Assembly: GCF_016107705.1 (NCBI RefSeq)
Contig: NZ_JAEHGC010000007.1
Span: 243,362-307,361 of the forward strand
Length of the DNA: 64,000 bases
Reading direction: 5' to 3'
Origin: Neobacillus cucumis
GTDB taxonomy: Bacteria; Bacillota; Bacilli; Bacillales_B; DSM-18226
Positions 43,155 to 53,251 of the stretch are shown one piece after another; position 1 is the first letter of the stretch; each line of letters opens with the position of its first letter. A program made the position numbers and the translations under genes. The notes beneath the pieces were generated by a model. It was given only the letters and a program-made list of their open reading frames with translations, did not search any database and was not told the DNA's origin.

Positions 43155-45110
43155 TTAATGAAATTTGCTCACTTCAACATAGGCCATCCAAATTCCATTT
43201 AATATTTTTCCAGGTTCATTGCTGCCTCCGATTTTTATGATGTTTTCGTTGTCCCCTAAGATCGGATTTGAATCAAACCCTCTTGCTGAAACCACAACAT
43301 CGGGATTAAAATCAAACGGAATCCTCTCTTTACTCTCCGTATGATAAAATTGGAACCTGCCATTGCGATCAACCAAGATATCCGTTTGATTCATGATCTT
43401 CACATTCTTTTCCTTCAGTTCATTTAAAAGGTCCATCCGGTTGATTAAATCAATATTTAATCCATTGGCACGTTTACCCGACCTTGCAATGACAACTACC
43501 ATATTCTTCTTATCTGCAAGAAAGTTTGCCGCTTCTAAACCCGCTCCCCGGGAACCAAGAATAAGAACATTCCGGTTTTCAATTTTATAATTTTGCAAGA
43601 CATCCACTACACTAACAATCGGAATTTGGGCGTTTTTTAACTGAGTATCTTGTTTCGGAACCATTCCGGATGCATCAATGACATAGTCGTTCTCCATTAT
43701 GACTAAATCTTCAGTATGAATTTGTTTATTTAAAAAGACCGAAATCTTTGGCAACAGTTTTATCTGATAGATTAAGTACTCTTTAAACCATTTCCAATTT
43801 TCTTTTCCTGGGGGGGCACTGGCAACATCTAATAACCCCCCGAGTTGATTTTCTCTTTCGTAAAGAAAGACTTCATATCCTCTTTTGGCTGCGAGGACAG
43901 CCGTATACATTCCTGTTGCCCCTGCCCCAATTACATGGACCTTTTTACTTGGATTAATTACTGGCTGCAATTCGGGCAGCGATAATTCACGACCCGCTCT
44001 TGGATTCACGGAACAACGGATACTTTGGTGCTGGCGGAGGCGGTCAGTACAATACCCGCAAGTAGTACAGCGATTAATTTCCTTGTAGTTTTTCTTCCGG
44101 GCTTTTTCCGGCCATTTAGGGTCTGCGATCAACGCTCTTCCTAAAGCAATAAAATCAACTTTCCCAGATTGAATGATATCATTCGCAAATTCCGGCTCAC
44201 GAATGACACCAACGCCAATAATCGGAACGGTTACATGTTTTTTTATTTCACTTGCCAATTTAATACGCCATCCTTGTTTTGCCGACATAGGATCAATATT
44301 TTTGTCATTGGATTCGAAAGTCCCAGTCGAAACATGAATGGCATCAACCCCATAGCTTTCTAAAAGCTTTGCAATTTCGATTGATTCTTCAATTTTTAAG
44401 CCGCCCTCAACAAATTCATCTGCACTGAATCGGACAATAACGGGAAAATTCCGGTCAACCTTGGCTTTAATTCCTTGGATAATTTCTTGAATCATTCTGG
44501 TTCGATTGACGGTGTTTCCGCCATACCGATCAGTTCTTTTGTTCGTGTAAGGAGATAAAAAACTGCCTAACAAATAGCCATGGGCTGCGTGTAATTCCAC
44601 CCCATCGTATCCGGCTAGTTTGGCTCTTTTTGCCCCCCGTACAAACTTAGTAACCAAATCGGCTACTTCTTCTGTCGTCAATTCTCTTGGTTCTGCCCGC
44701 ATCACTTTGCAGGCTATCGGAGAAGGAGCCACCGGCTGGAAGCCAGTGATTTTCGAATTCGTCTGTCTTCCAGCATGGTGAAGCTGTAAAAAGGCTCTAC
44801 AATTGTATTTTTGAATTTCTTCCGTTAAATAAGTATGACCGGGGATATAGCCATCATGGTCGATGACCAATTGTGCTTCCGTTCCCTTCCCTACTGGGGA
44901 ATCCACACAGGTAAATTCAACAATAATCGCACCGGCTCCCCCTTCTGCTCTTTCTTTATAGTATTGAATCACGCGGTCGTTAACCTCTCCTGTTAAGGAA
45001 GGCATATTGGTTTCCATTGGCGCCATCATGATTCGATTTTTCACTTTTACTGATCCAATATAAAAAGGAGAAAAGAGATCCTGCGAAAAGTTTACGATTG
45101 TATTGTTCAA
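43155..45110 (-). CDS. 2,4-dienoyl-CoA reductase/BaiCD-like FMN-FAD-iron-sulfur oxidoreductase
   Basis: A 651-aa multidomain enzyme. Residues 1-370 are an old-yellow-enzyme barrel (IMMAPMETNMPS, LQLHHAGRQ, GYDGVELHAAHGYLLGSFLSP). A cysteine cluster follows (CTTCGYC then a cysteine 12 residues on), then FAD- and NAD-binding domains (VHVIGAGATGMYTAVLAAKRG, ILGSRGAGLEAANFLA). This is the architecture of 2,4-dienoyl-CoA reductase, trimethylamine dehydrogenase and the bile-acid enzymes BaiCD/BaiH, which reduce conjugated double bonds. Here it should reduce a dienoyl-CoA or cyclic enone. TTG start with GAGGTG upstream; last gene of its operon. Confidence 0.92.
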   Translation of the reverse strand: MNNTIVNFSQDLFSPFYIGSVKVKNRIMMAPMETNMPSLTGEVNDRVIQYYKERAEGGAGAIIVEFTCVDSPVGKGTEAQLVIDHDGYIPGHTYLTEEIQKYNCRAFLQLHHAGRQTNSKITGFQPVAPSPIACKVMRAEPRELTTEEVADLVTKFVRGAKRAKLAGYDGVELHAAHGYLLGSFLSPYTNKRTDRYGGNTVNRTRMIQEIIQGIKAKVDRNFPVIVRFSADEFVEGGLKIEESIEIAKLLESYGVDAIHVSTGTFESNDKNIDPMSAKQGWRIKLASEIKKHVTVPIIGVGVIREPEFANDIIQSGKVDFIALGRALIADPKWPEKARKKNYKEINRCTTCGYCTDRLRQHQSIRCSVNPRAGRELSLPELQPVINPSKKVHVIGAGATGMYTAVLAAKRGYEVFLYERENQLGGLLDVASAPPGKENWKWFKEYLIYQIKLLPKISVFLNKQIHTEDLVIMENDYVIDASGMVPKQDTQLKNAQIPIVSVVDVLQNYKIENRNVLILGSRGAGLEAANFLADKKNMVVVIARSGKRANGLNIDLINRMDLLNELKEKNVKIMNQTDILVDRNGRFQFYHTESKERIPFDFNPDVVVSARGFDSNPILGDNENIIKIGGSNEPGKILNGIWMAYVEVSKFH

Positions 45111-45134
45111 GATCGATCACCTCATAGATTCCTA

Positions 45135-46274
45135 TTAGAGACGCTCAATGATTGTGGCTGTTGCCATTCCTCCTCCACAACACATAACTTGAAGCCCATA
45201 TTTTTTATCCATATCCTCCAATTCATGGAGAAGTGTAGTCATAATTCTTGCACCGCTTGCGCCGGTAGGGTGTCCAAGAGCAATTGCTCCCCCACGCGGG
45301 TTCACCTTATTAAGATCAGGATTCATTTCCTTGGCCCAAGCCAAAGCAACAGAGGCAAACGCTTCATTGCATTCAAATATATCAATATCTTCTACTGTTA
45401 ACCCAGCCTTCTCAAGAATCCTTTTCGTTGCTGGAATTGGACCTGTTAACATCATCGTTGGATCCGAACCGATCACATCACGGGCAATGATTTTCGCCCT
45501 CGGCTTCAGCCCCAATTCCAGCGCTTTTTCCTTGGACATAATCAGCACTGCAGCCGCACCATCACTAATTTGGCTTGAGTTCCCCGCTGTAATGATGCCC
45601 TTTTCCATAAATGCAGGTTTTAATGTGCCGAGTTTTTCCAATGTGGTACTTGGCCTGATTCCTTCGTCTTCTGTTACAAGGATTTTTTCTCCGTCTTTTT
45701 CTACTTCAATTGGCACGATTTCTCTATTAAACGCTCCACTTTTCCTTGCCTGCTCCGCTAATTTATGACTTCTTAAGGAAAACTCATCAAGTTCTATACG
45801 GGTAATGCTCCATTTTTCGGCGATTCTTTCTGCTGATTCTCCTTGTTGGATGATTTCATACCTTTCTGTTAATTCTAAAGGTGATTCTACCCGGTCTGTT
45901 CCAAGTGGATGCCTAGTCATATTTTCCACACCCGCAGCAATGACAACATCCTGATCTCCTGCAATGATTGCTTGTGCTGCCTGGTTAATTGCTTGTTGTG
46001 ATGAACCGCATTTTCTATTTAAAGTTGTTGCCGCTGTCTGAATATCCAAACCAGCCATTAAGGTGCAGATTCTTGCGATATTGTTCCCCTGCTCCTCGTT
46101 TTGGGTTACACAGCCGACGATGACATCTTCGATTTCCTTTGGATCAATCCCTGAACGCTCGACAATGCTTTTTAGGACCTCACTTAAGAGGTACTCCGAT
46201 CTGGTTTCCGAATATACCCCTTTTCTTCGCCCAACCGGCAATCTTACCGCTTCAACAATAACTGCTTCTCTCAC
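45135..46274 (-). CDS. Thiolase (acetyl-CoA acyltransferase)
   Basis: A 379-aa thiolase. The nucleophilic cysteine is in NRKCGSSQQAI near residue 88, the histidine in GHPTGASGARI near 337 and the second cysteine in MCCGGGMATA near 367; NEAFA near 305 is also present. It releases acetyl- or propionyl-CoA in the last step of a beta-oxidation turn. GTG start with GGGAGGGG upstream. It differs clearly from the second thiolase at 57970-59154. Confidence 0.94.
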   Translation of the reverse strand: MREAVIVEAVRLPVGRRKGVYSETRSEYLLSEVLKSIVERSGIDPKEIEDVIVGCVTQNEEQGNNIARICTLMAGLDIQTAATTLNRKCGSSQQAINQAAQAIIAGDQDVVIAAGVENMTRHPLGTDRVESPLELTERYEIIQQGESAERIAEKWSITRIELDEFSLRSHKLAEQARKSGAFNREIVPIEVEKDGEKILVTEDEGIRPSTTLEKLGTLKPAFMEKGIITAGNSSQISDGAAAVLIMSKEKALELGLKPRAKIIARDVIGSDPTMMLTGPIPATKRILEKAGLTVEDIDIFECNEAFASVALAWAKEMNPDLNKVNPRGGAIALGHPTGASGARIMTTLLHELEDMDKKYGLQVMCCGGGMATATIIERL

Positions 46275-46286
46275 GAATACCCCTCC

Positions 46287-46694
46287 CTATTCCTTCACTA
46301 AAAGAACTGCATTACCTGATATAACCGTATCGTTATATTGATTCAACGCTTTAAGTTCTAATGAAATTTCTTGATGATCTCCGTTCAATACTTCCGCTAT
46401 GCACGTAATGGTATCTCCTGGCCTCACCATTGAACGAAACCGGACTTTAAAATTTTTCACATCGTATACATCACCGGCGATTTTATCCAAATATTGCCCT
46501 AAAAAACCCATTGACAGCATGCCATGTGCGATTGTGCCCTTTAAGGGGGTGTTTTTAGCAAACTCCTCATCAATATGAATTCGATTATAATCGCCTGAAG
46601 CCCCGGCATACTTGACAAGCTGCACCTGTGTAATTGATTCCTTTACTAGCTTCGGGATTTCTTTATTTAGTAATGTTTTAGATTCAATTCCCAT
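46287..46694 (-). CDS. MaoC-like (R)-hydratase subunit
   Basis: A 135-aa hot-dog hydratase with the (R)-hydratase motif ASGDYNRIHIDEEFAK (catalytic aspartate and histidine) and GTIAHGMLSMGF. It hydrates an enoyl-CoA. It follows the FAS1-like dehydratase gene by 5 nt; such pairs form heteromeric hydratases for bulky substrates such as steroid side chains. The ATG at 46694 has AAGGGG about 9 nt upstream. Confidence 0.9.
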   Translation of the reverse strand: MGIESKTLLNKEIPKLVKESITQVQLVKYAGASGDYNRIHIDEEFAKNTPLKGTIAHGMLSMGFLGQYLDKIAGDVYDVKNFKVRFRSMVRPGDTITCIAEVLNGDHQEISLELKALNQYNDTVISGNAVLLVKE

Positions 46695-46699
46695 GGCTT

Positions 46700-47131
46700 T
46701 CAACCCCTTATCACTAATGTCTGCCGCTCTTTAAAAACTAACTGATCAGTCTCATCGTATCCTTCCTTATCCCGTACAAGAAACGTTAATTTTCCATTTT
46801 TCCCCTCTTTTTCATACACATCCACAACTTTTTCAATGCACTTCAAACGCTCTCCAGCGTAAAATCGCCTGAAATAGTCATATTCCTGTTCACCATGCAG
46901 TAATTTGCTTTTATCGATTTTTGTATACCATTCTGGTTCAACATCACGAAAAGTTGTTGGAAAGGTTAAGGGGGCAAGCAAGGACGGATACCCTTTTGCC
47001 CTTGCAGCGCTTTCTTCATGATATACGGGATTATCATCGCCAATTGCCCGTGCGAATTTACGGATAGATCCTTTTTCAATTTCCACATAAACAGGTTCGC
47101 TGATTTTACCAATTAAGCTTTTATCTATCAT
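46700..47131 (-). CDS. FAS1-like dehydratase (MaoC N-terminal domain) subunit
   Basis: A 143-aa hot-dog protein of the FAS1-like dehydratase type: GKISEPVYVEIEKGSIRKFARAIGDDNPVYH at the start and LLAPLTFPTTF in the central helix. This half usually lacks the catalytic dyad and pairs with a MaoC-like subunit, here the next gene. The ATG at 47131 has GAGGTG upstream. Confidence 0.86.
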   Translation of the reverse strand: MIDKSLIGKISEPVYVEIEKGSIRKFARAIGDDNPVYHEESAARAKGYPSLLAPLTFPTTFRDVEPEWYTKIDKSKLLHGEQEYDYFRRFYAGERLKCIEKVVDVYEKEGKNGKLTFLVRDKEGYDETDQLVFKERQTLVIRG

Positions 47132-47141
47132 TCTGATCACC

Positions 47142-48323
47142 TCACAATAATACTTTTTCCAGATTTTCATCTATGAAACTTCCATTGATCATCCCTCGAC
47201 CAATCACCATATGCTGAATTTCAGTGGAGCCTTCATAGATGGCTGCCGGCCTGACCTCCCGATAGATAAGTTCCAGTGGGTTTCCTTTTATCATTCCATA
47301 TCCGCCAAAAATCTGCTGGCCTTCATATGCAGCACGCTGTGCCACTTGTGTGGCATAAAGCTTTGCAATGGCCGCTTCTTTTGTCACTCGATTTCCTAAA
47401 TCCTTGCGGTGGGCAGCATAGTAAACCAAATTCTTAGCGGCCTGTATTTCTGTATAGATATCTGCCAATTTGAATTGAATGGCTTGGAACTGAGTGATGG
47501 GGCCGCCAAACGCATGGCGCTGTCTGGCATATTCTGCAGCATGCTCTAAAGCTGACCTTGCAAAACCGACCTGCTGTGCACCGACAGATGAACGGAACAT
47601 ATCTAAGGTTTGCATGGCATATTTAAACCCGCGACCTTCCTCCCCCAAAAGATTCTCCTTAGGAACCCGGCAATTTGTGAAGGTTAATTCTCCTATTGGA
47701 TGCGGGGCAATCATAGTCAATCTTTGAGAGACCTCTAATCCGATTGTGTCATCTTCCACAATAAAAGTTGATATACCTTTTGAACCTGGTGCGTTACTTG
47801 TACGGGCAAAAACTACATAGACACCTGCATCGCCTGCATTGGAAATGAAGATTTTTTTTCCATTGATGACCCATTCATCCCCATCAAGTTTTGCGGTTGT
47901 TTGCAGGCTAACAGCATCTGATCCGGCATTTGGCTCTGTCAAGGCAAAAGCAAATACTTCTTCTCCTGAGACCATTTTTCCTAAATAATGCTTTTTTTGC
48001 TCCTCTGTCCCAGCCAACAAAATCGGATAACTTCCAAGGCCGGTTACAGAGTAGGTCGATTCTGCTAACGGACAGAGTCTGGCAAGCTCTTCTCTTATGA
48101 TGCATAGTTCGGTTGCATTCGCATCCTCTGCTTCGTTCAAACCGCCATATTTTACAGGGATATGTCTTCGATAAAAATCATTTTCTGCTAGTGCCCGAAC
48201 CATATCAAATGAGAGAACATCCTGTTCACCGAATTCTTCTTGAATCGGGATTAATTGGTTCTTACATACCTCTTCAATTTTTTTTATTAATGCTTGTTGT
48301 CTTTCGTTATAGCGATAATCCAT
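47142..48323 (-). CDS. Acyl-CoA dehydrogenase
   Basis: A 393-aa FAD enzyme with FALTEPNAGSDAVSLQ near residue 125, FISNAGDAGVYVVFA and the catalytic glutamate in PAAIYEGSTEIQ near 370. It follows directly on the 48307 gene (start codons and stop overlap by 17 nt), whose product lacks this glutamate. The two may act as a heteromer or successively. The ATG has AAGGGAGG upstream. Confidence 0.92.
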   Translation of the reverse strand: MDYRYNERQQALIKKIEEVCKNQLIPIQEEFGEQDVLSFDMVRALAENDFYRRHIPVKYGGLNEAEDANATELCIIREELARLCPLAESTYSVTGLGSYPILLAGTEEQKKHYLGKMVSGEEVFAFALTEPNAGSDAVSLQTTAKLDGDEWVINGKKIFISNAGDAGVYVVFARTSNAPGSKGISTFIVEDDTIGLEVSQRLTMIAPHPIGELTFTNCRVPKENLLGEEGRGFKYAMQTLDMFRSSVGAQQVGFARSALEHAAEYARQRHAFGGPITQFQAIQFKLADIYTEIQAAKNLVYYAAHRKDLGNRVTKEAAIAKLYATQVAQRAAYEGQQIFGGYGMIKGNPLELIYREVRPAAIYEGSTEIQHMVIGRGMINGSFIDENLEKVLL

Positions 48324-49416
48324 AATTAACCTCCCTTTCATTAACTCCAATGGTATTGATCACATGCTTGGCTATTGCGATTCGCTGCATTTCAGAAGTC
48401 TGGCCAAAGATTTCCGTTAATCTTTGTGAGCGATATAGTTGAGAAACGGTGGAATCTGTTAATACACCATGCGCACCGTGGATTTGTACGGCGTGATTAA
48501 CTGCCCTGCCTGCTGCTTCAGTGGAATAAACCTTAGCCATGGCTGCTTCGGTTGCGATATCTTCTTTTCGGTCTAGCTTTTGTGCCGCAAGATAAAGTAA
48601 CGTCTTGGCACCATTGATTCCGACCGTCATATCAGCAATCTTAAATTGGATGGCCTGAAATTCACCAATTGCATTCCCAAATTGCTGTCTCGTACGAGCC
48701 CGTTCCAAGGACTCCCTTAAGGCGGCTTCTGAAATCCCGATTGCTAACGAAGCAATGGAAAGCTTTGCAAGCATATTGGCTTGATTTAAACCTTCAATGC
48801 TATTACCCAATGAAATAATTAACGAAGATTTAGGGATGGATACATCATTGAAAACGATTTTTGAGAGCTTCAATCCCTCTAATCCCATTTTCTTTTGTTC
48901 CTCAAGGATTAGACCATCAGAATCTTTCGGAACCAAGAAAATTGCATAGGACTGTTCAGGTGTTTTCGCCAATACAAGTAGTGTTTCTGCCAAATGTAAG
49001 TTCGCTACAAACCACTTTTCACCTGACAATATCCAGTGATCCTTTGTCTCCCTTGCGTCAGTTTGAATTCTCGTTAAATCAGATCCAGCTTCTTCCTCAA
49101 CAAAGGCGGTTGCGTAAAAATGTTGGTTCAAATCCTTTACTAAAATGGCTTTACTTAAGATCAAGTCGGTAAATATAGCTGCAAAAGAGGGGGAAGTTTT
49201 TGCGATTTCACTCAATAGGGTTACCTTTGTTACCCAATCAGTTCCATCCTCTAAAACAAGATCCCAAATACCAGAGTCTTTGCATGCCTTAATATCCTCA
49301 TGTTTTATGATTCCTTCTGTCTCGATTCTGTAAGAATTGTTTGCCAAATGGTTTTTAATATATTTCAATATTTGTTCTCTCGATTTTATTTGTTGTTCAC
49401 TTAATTCGTAGCTCAT
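48307..49416 (-). CDS. Acyl-CoA dehydrogenase-like protein, catalytic glutamate absent
   Basis: A 369-aa acyl-CoA dehydrogenase fold with FVEEEAGSDLTRIQTD near residue 105, KWFVANLHLAETLLVLA and RQQFGNAIGEFQAIQFKIADM. The region that normally reads IYEGT carries EIFGQTSEMQ, so the common catalytic glutamate is missing, though some subfamilies place it elsewhere. It overlaps the next acyl-CoA dehydrogenase gene, a likely partner. Confidence 0.85.
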   Translation of the reverse strand: MSYELSEQQIKSREQILKYIKNHLANNSYRIETEGIIKHEDIKACKDSGIWDLVLEDGTDWVTKVTLLSEIAKTSPSFAAIFTDLILSKAILVKDLNQHFYATAFVEEEAGSDLTRIQTDARETKDHWILSGEKWFVANLHLAETLLVLAKTPEQSYAIFLVPKDSDGLILEEQKKMGLEGLKLSKIVFNDVSIPKSSLIISLGNSIEGLNQANMLAKLSIASLAIGISEAALRESLERARTRQQFGNAIGEFQAIQFKIADMTVGINGAKTLLYLAAQKLDRKEDIATEAAMAKVYSTEAAGRAVNHAVQIHGAHGVLTDSTVSQLYRSQRLTEIFGQTSEMQRIAIAKHVINTIGVNEREVNYGLSL

Positions 49417-49474
49417 TACCATCCCGCCTTCTTAATTTTCTTAAATTTCAGACTTAAAATCACAGACGTTTATC

Positions 49475-51106
49475 CTATTTATTTTTAATAGGTAAATTTT
49501 GATAGCCATCCTTTAAATGGTTCTTTAAGACCTTTCCAGAAGGATTTCTTGGCAATTCCGTTAAAAATTGAACATATTTTGGCACTTTATAATCTGCTAA
49601 ATATTGGCCGACGAATTCACGGATATCCTGGTCTGTCATTGAATGGCCTTCCTTCACTACAATGGAGGCCAATACTTCTTCTCCAAACACTTTGTCCGGG
49701 AGACCAACTACAGCAGCTTCCAAAATACTTGGATGATTATAAAGAACGTTTTCGATTTCTGCCGTATAGATGTTCTCTCCTCCGCGATTGATCATGCTTT
49801 TTTTGCGGTCAAGAAGGAAAAAGTAGCCTTGGTCGTCCACATAGCCGATATCCCCTGATTTCCAGTACCCATTGTCAATAAATTCTTTGTTCGTTGCTTC
49901 GGGATTGTTCCAATATTCAGGAATCACTGTCGGGCCTTTTATGCATAGTTCTCCAATCTTATTTCTTCCTAATTCCGCACCATCATCATCAATAATTTTC
50001 CAATCAATAATCTTCGTCAAGATTCCCACCGAATCAGGTTTTGTAAACGCAGATTCCGGTCTCGAAAACGTACAAGACCCTGTACATTCCGTAGCACCAT
50101 AATTATTGATAAAATTCATGTTTGGGTAAAGACTCGTCAGTTTTTGTATCGTGCTGACAGCCATAGGTGCACCACCGGTGACGGCTAATCTTAAACGACT
50201 TAAATCATATTTTTCCAAGTCAGGGTAGTTTAATAAAAAGACAAATATCGTTGGAACCGTATTAATATAAGTAATTTTTTCACGGTCAAGCAGCTCGAGG
50301 AATTTTTGCGTTTTGTAGGTATACATTAACACCGATGTGCCGCCTACGGATACCATATGGGTGAATCCTGCAATCAAACCAGAAACATGAAATAATGGGA
50401 TATTGATCAAGGTCCGGTCTCTTTCATCAGTTGTTAGGTTCAAACTGAAATTTAAAACATTTTGTGTGATTCCAAGATGGGTTCCCAGTGCTCCTTTAGG
50501 TAAGCCCGTAGTTCCGGATGTGTACATGATAAATAATGGGTCTGTCCTATCGACATCAGCCATTTGCGCTGGGGGAGCCTCTTCTAATAAGCATTCAAAT
50601 GGGAACCAAAGCGTGTTTTTGTTTTGCGCCGGTTTCCCTGTCACAAATACCTTTAGGTCAATATTGGCTAATTCAATCGATTCTTCTGCCACACTTAAAA
50701 GGACGTCCTCAACGATCAAAACATTCGTTCCCGAATTTTTCATCATAAATTGCAATTCAGAGGGACGAAGCCTTGTATTGAGTGGAACGACAATCCCGCC
50801 AAGAAAGGAGGCCGCAAATATACTGATACAAAACTCTATGGTATTATTAGACAAAATGGCCAGGCGATCTCCCTTTTTAAACTGGTACCGGTGCTGTAAA
50901 TTCGCAGCCATTTTCGCAATCAGGTTATAAAATTCACGATACGTGAGCCGTTTATTTTCAAAAATGAGGATTTCCCTTTCGGGGAATTTTTCAACAGAAC
51001 TTTTTAATACTTCATTTAGATTTTTCCTTGCTTCTTGATATACTTTTAAATTACGCCCATAAATCGTTTCATTTTTCGTAAGCGCTTTAGTATCTGCCAA
51101 TGCCAC
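49475..51106 (-). CDS. Acyl-CoA synthetase (AMP-forming)
   Basis: A 543-aa ANL-superfamily ligase activating a carboxylic acid with ATP and CoA. The P loop YTSGTTGLPKGALG is near residue 190, NNYGATECTG near 335, GYWKSGDIGYVDDQG near 415, the hinge LLDRKKSMINRGGENIYTAE near 435, and the catalytic lysine in NPSGKVLK near 525. It probably starts the pathway on the imported acid. GTG start 4 nt after AGGAGG. Confidence 0.94.
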   Translation of the reverse strand: MALADTKALTKNETIYGRNLKVYQEARKNLNEVLKSSVEKFPEREILIFENKRLTYREFYNLIAKMAANLQHRYQFKKGDRLAILSNNTIEFCISIFAASFLGGIVVPLNTRLRPSELQFMMKNSGTNVLIVEDVLLSVAEESIELANIDLKVFVTGKPAQNKNTLWFPFECLLEEAPPAQMADVDRTDPLFIMYTSGTTGLPKGALGTHLGITQNVLNFSLNLTTDERDRTLINIPLFHVSGLIAGFTHMVSVGGTSVLMYTYKTQKFLELLDREKITYINTVPTIFVFLLNYPDLEKYDLSRLRLAVTGGAPMAVSTIQKLTSLYPNMNFINNYGATECTGSCTFSRPESAFTKPDSVGILTKIIDWKIIDDDGAELGRNKIGELCIKGPTVIPEYWNNPEATNKEFIDNGYWKSGDIGYVDDQGYFFLLDRKKSMINRGGENIYTAEIENVLYNHPSILEAAVVGLPDKVFGEEVLASIVVKEGHSMTDQDIREFVGQYLADYKVPKYVQFLTELPRNPSGKVLKNHLKDGYQNLPIKNK

Positions 51107-51129
51107 CTAACCTCCTAGAATAGAACGAA

Positions 51130-51915
51130 TTACTTGCCGATAAAATTCGGTTTTCTTTTTTCCTTAAATGCTGTAACCCCTTCTAAGTGGTCTTCTGTTT
51201 GTTGAAGAACTGCTTGGGCATAATTTTCATATTGAATCGTTGCCCTTAAATCTTGATTTTGAACTTTTTCCATAATTGATTTTACGAAAACCATCGTTTG
51301 AAGTGGCCTGCTTGCCAATTCTTTTGCGAGAACAGTAGCTTCATTCAGGGCTTCGCCCTCTTCAACCAGCCGGTTCACGATACCATATTGCTTAGCTTCT
51401 TCTGCTGACAAGACAGCGCCGGAAAAAATCCATTCCTTTGCCTTCCAAGGACCAACAATTTTTGGTAGAAAGTGTAATAGACCACAATCAGGGATCAGCC
51501 CAACTTTTGAAAAACTTAGACCAAATTTCGAATTTACTTGGGCAATTACGATATCTGCCGCCAATGCCAAACTAAATCCTGCCCCCATTGCATACCCGTT
51601 CACTGCAGCAATGACTGGTTTTTGTAATTCTGCGATACGCAGGATGATCTTGGTTGTATTCGTAATTTTTTCTACTGACTCTAGCGTGGTTCTCTTGCCC
51701 ATTCCTCGAACGTCCCCGCCTGCCGAAAAGGCTTTACCAGTACCTGTCAGTATAATAATTTTCACCTCCGGATCCGTTTCAGCCATTTCAACCCACTTCA
51801 GTAAATCCTTTTTGATTTGGTTTGAAAGGGCATTTAGGGAATCGGGTTCATTTAACGTAATAATGGCGATTCCGTCCTGACATTCATACCGGACACTGTG
51901 AGATTCCAACAACAT
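51130..51915 (-). CDS. PaaG-like crotonase (enoyl-CoA isomerase type)
   Basis: A 261-aa crotonase with AFSAGGDVRGMGK and NGYAMGAGFSLALAADI. Both hydratase glutamates are replaced (GAGFSLAL and LSFSKVGL), while an aspartate sits in GLIPDCG, as in the PaaG/PaaB-type ring isomerases of phenylacetate degradation. Double-bond or ring isomerisation is therefore more likely than hydration. The ATG at 51915 has AAAGGTG upstream. Confidence 0.85.
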   Translation of the reverse strand: MLLESHSVRYECQDGIAIITLNEPDSLNALSNQIKKDLLKWVEMAETDPEVKIIILTGTGKAFSAGGDVRGMGKRTTLESVEKITNTTKIILRIAELQKPVIAAVNGYAMGAGFSLALAADIVIAQVNSKFGLSFSKVGLIPDCGLLHFLPKIVGPWKAKEWIFSGAVLSAEEAKQYGIVNRLVEEGEALNEATVLAKELASRPLQTMVFVKSIMEKVQNQDLRATIQYENYAQAVLQQTEDHLEGVTAFKEKRKPNFIGK

Positions 51916-51937
51916 GACCACACACCTTTCCAACGAT

Positions 51938-53218
51938 TTAAACCGTTATATTTGATGACCTTAATTCATCTCTAAACGCTGGATGAGCAATTGTAATTAA
52001 TTCATTCATTCTTTCCTTTTGTGATTTTCCTAACAGTGTGGCAATCCCGTATTCTGTAACTACATAATCGATTTCCGATTTTAATGATGTTACATAGGCA
52101 ACCTTCTTGGAAATCCTTGAAATCGAATCGTTTTTGGCTGTTGACGGCAGAGCGATAATTGATTTTCCACCTGGGGATGCCTGGGACCCTTTGATAAAAT
52201 CCATTTGTCCACCGACACCGGCAATAGGATAAGAACCAAATTTTTCAGCATTGATTTGTCCTGTTAAGTCAACCTCCAATGCAGAATTAATCGAATAGAA
52301 GTTTTGAATTTTAGATAGAGTATTAATATCATGCGTGTATTCTACAGAATAGAGCTCGAATAAAGGATTGTTATGAACATAATCGTATAATTTTCTTGTA
52401 CCAAAAATATTAGTGGCGACAATCTTGCCTTTATTCAAATTCTTGTATTTATTATTGATAACACCCTTTTCTATTAAACGAATAATGCCATCAGTAAAGG
52501 TGCCGGTATGAACACCCAAATCATTTTTGTGCTCCAAATTCAATAAAACGCTTTCAGCAATGCTGCCAACTCCGATTTGAAACGTTGATTTGTCAGGGAT
52601 AATTTCTGCCACATATTCCCCAATTTTCCGTTCTACATCTGTAAGTGGTTTGGGAGACATTTCAAGAATGGGTCTGTTGGAAACAACAAAAGAGTCTATT
52701 TCATTTACATGGACGGCTGTATCTCCAAAAATCCATGGTACTTCACTATTTACTTGTGCGATTATGTTCTTTCCATACTGAATGGCAGTTTTCATAAAAT
52801 CTACTGAAACCCCTAGAGAGCAAAATCCTTTTTCATTGGGTGGGGAAACCTGCATTAGAACCGTTTCTATTTCTTTATGTTTTAACCAATCTGGAATTTT
52901 TGACATATTGATTGGAATATAATCACAGTCTCCTTCTGTAAATGCCCCTTTTAATAAGGGAGAGGAAAGAAATGTCCTGATTTTAAAAAATGGCAGGCAA
53001 TCACTGCTGGCATACTTGCATCTACTCCCCTGGACCATCGTGTAAATATAAGAAGTCTGTATCCGGTGCCGCTGTTCAATCAATTGTTCAACCAATGTTT
53101 GAGGTTCATTGCTTAGCGGCGCAATCAATATGGATTGATTAGGCAAAATCGAGCTAATGGCTTGTTCTGCTGTTACTATTCTTGAATCGTAGTATCTTTT
53201 CCACATTATAAACTTCAT
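51938..53218 (-). CDS. Acetyl-CoA hydrolase/transferase-family (class I) CoA-transferase
   Basis: A 426-aa CoA-transferase of the 4-hydroxybutyrate/butyryl-CoA:acetate type. The probable catalytic glutamate is in NSALEVDLTGQ near residue 290; GVGGQMDFIKG near 320 and DYVVTEYGIATLLG near 385 are family signatures. It moves CoA between acetate or succinate and a pathway acid, or recycles product. ATG chosen 5 nt after GAGGGG. Confidence 0.9.
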   Translation of the reverse strand: MKFIMWKRYYDSRIVTAEQAISSILPNQSILIAPLSNEPQTLVEQLIEQRHRIQTSYIYTMVQGSRCKYASSDCLPFFKIRTFLSSPLLKGAFTEGDCDYIPINMSKIPDWLKHKEIETVLMQVSPPNEKGFCSLGVSVDFMKTAIQYGKNIIAQVNSEVPWIFGDTAVHVNEIDSFVVSNRPILEMSPKPLTDVERKIGEYVAEIIPDKSTFQIGVGSIAESVLLNLEHKNDLGVHTGTFTDGIIRLIEKGVINNKYKNLNKGKIVATNIFGTRKLYDYVHNNPLFELYSVEYTHDINTLSKIQNFYSINSALEVDLTGQINAEKFGSYPIAGVGGQMDFIKGSQASPGGKSIIALPSTAKNDSISRISKKVAYVTSLKSEIDYVVTEYGIATLLGKSQKERMNELITIAHPAFRDELRSSNITV

Positions 53219-53251
53219 CACTTCCCCTCAAATCCTGTTCAATCCTTAGCT

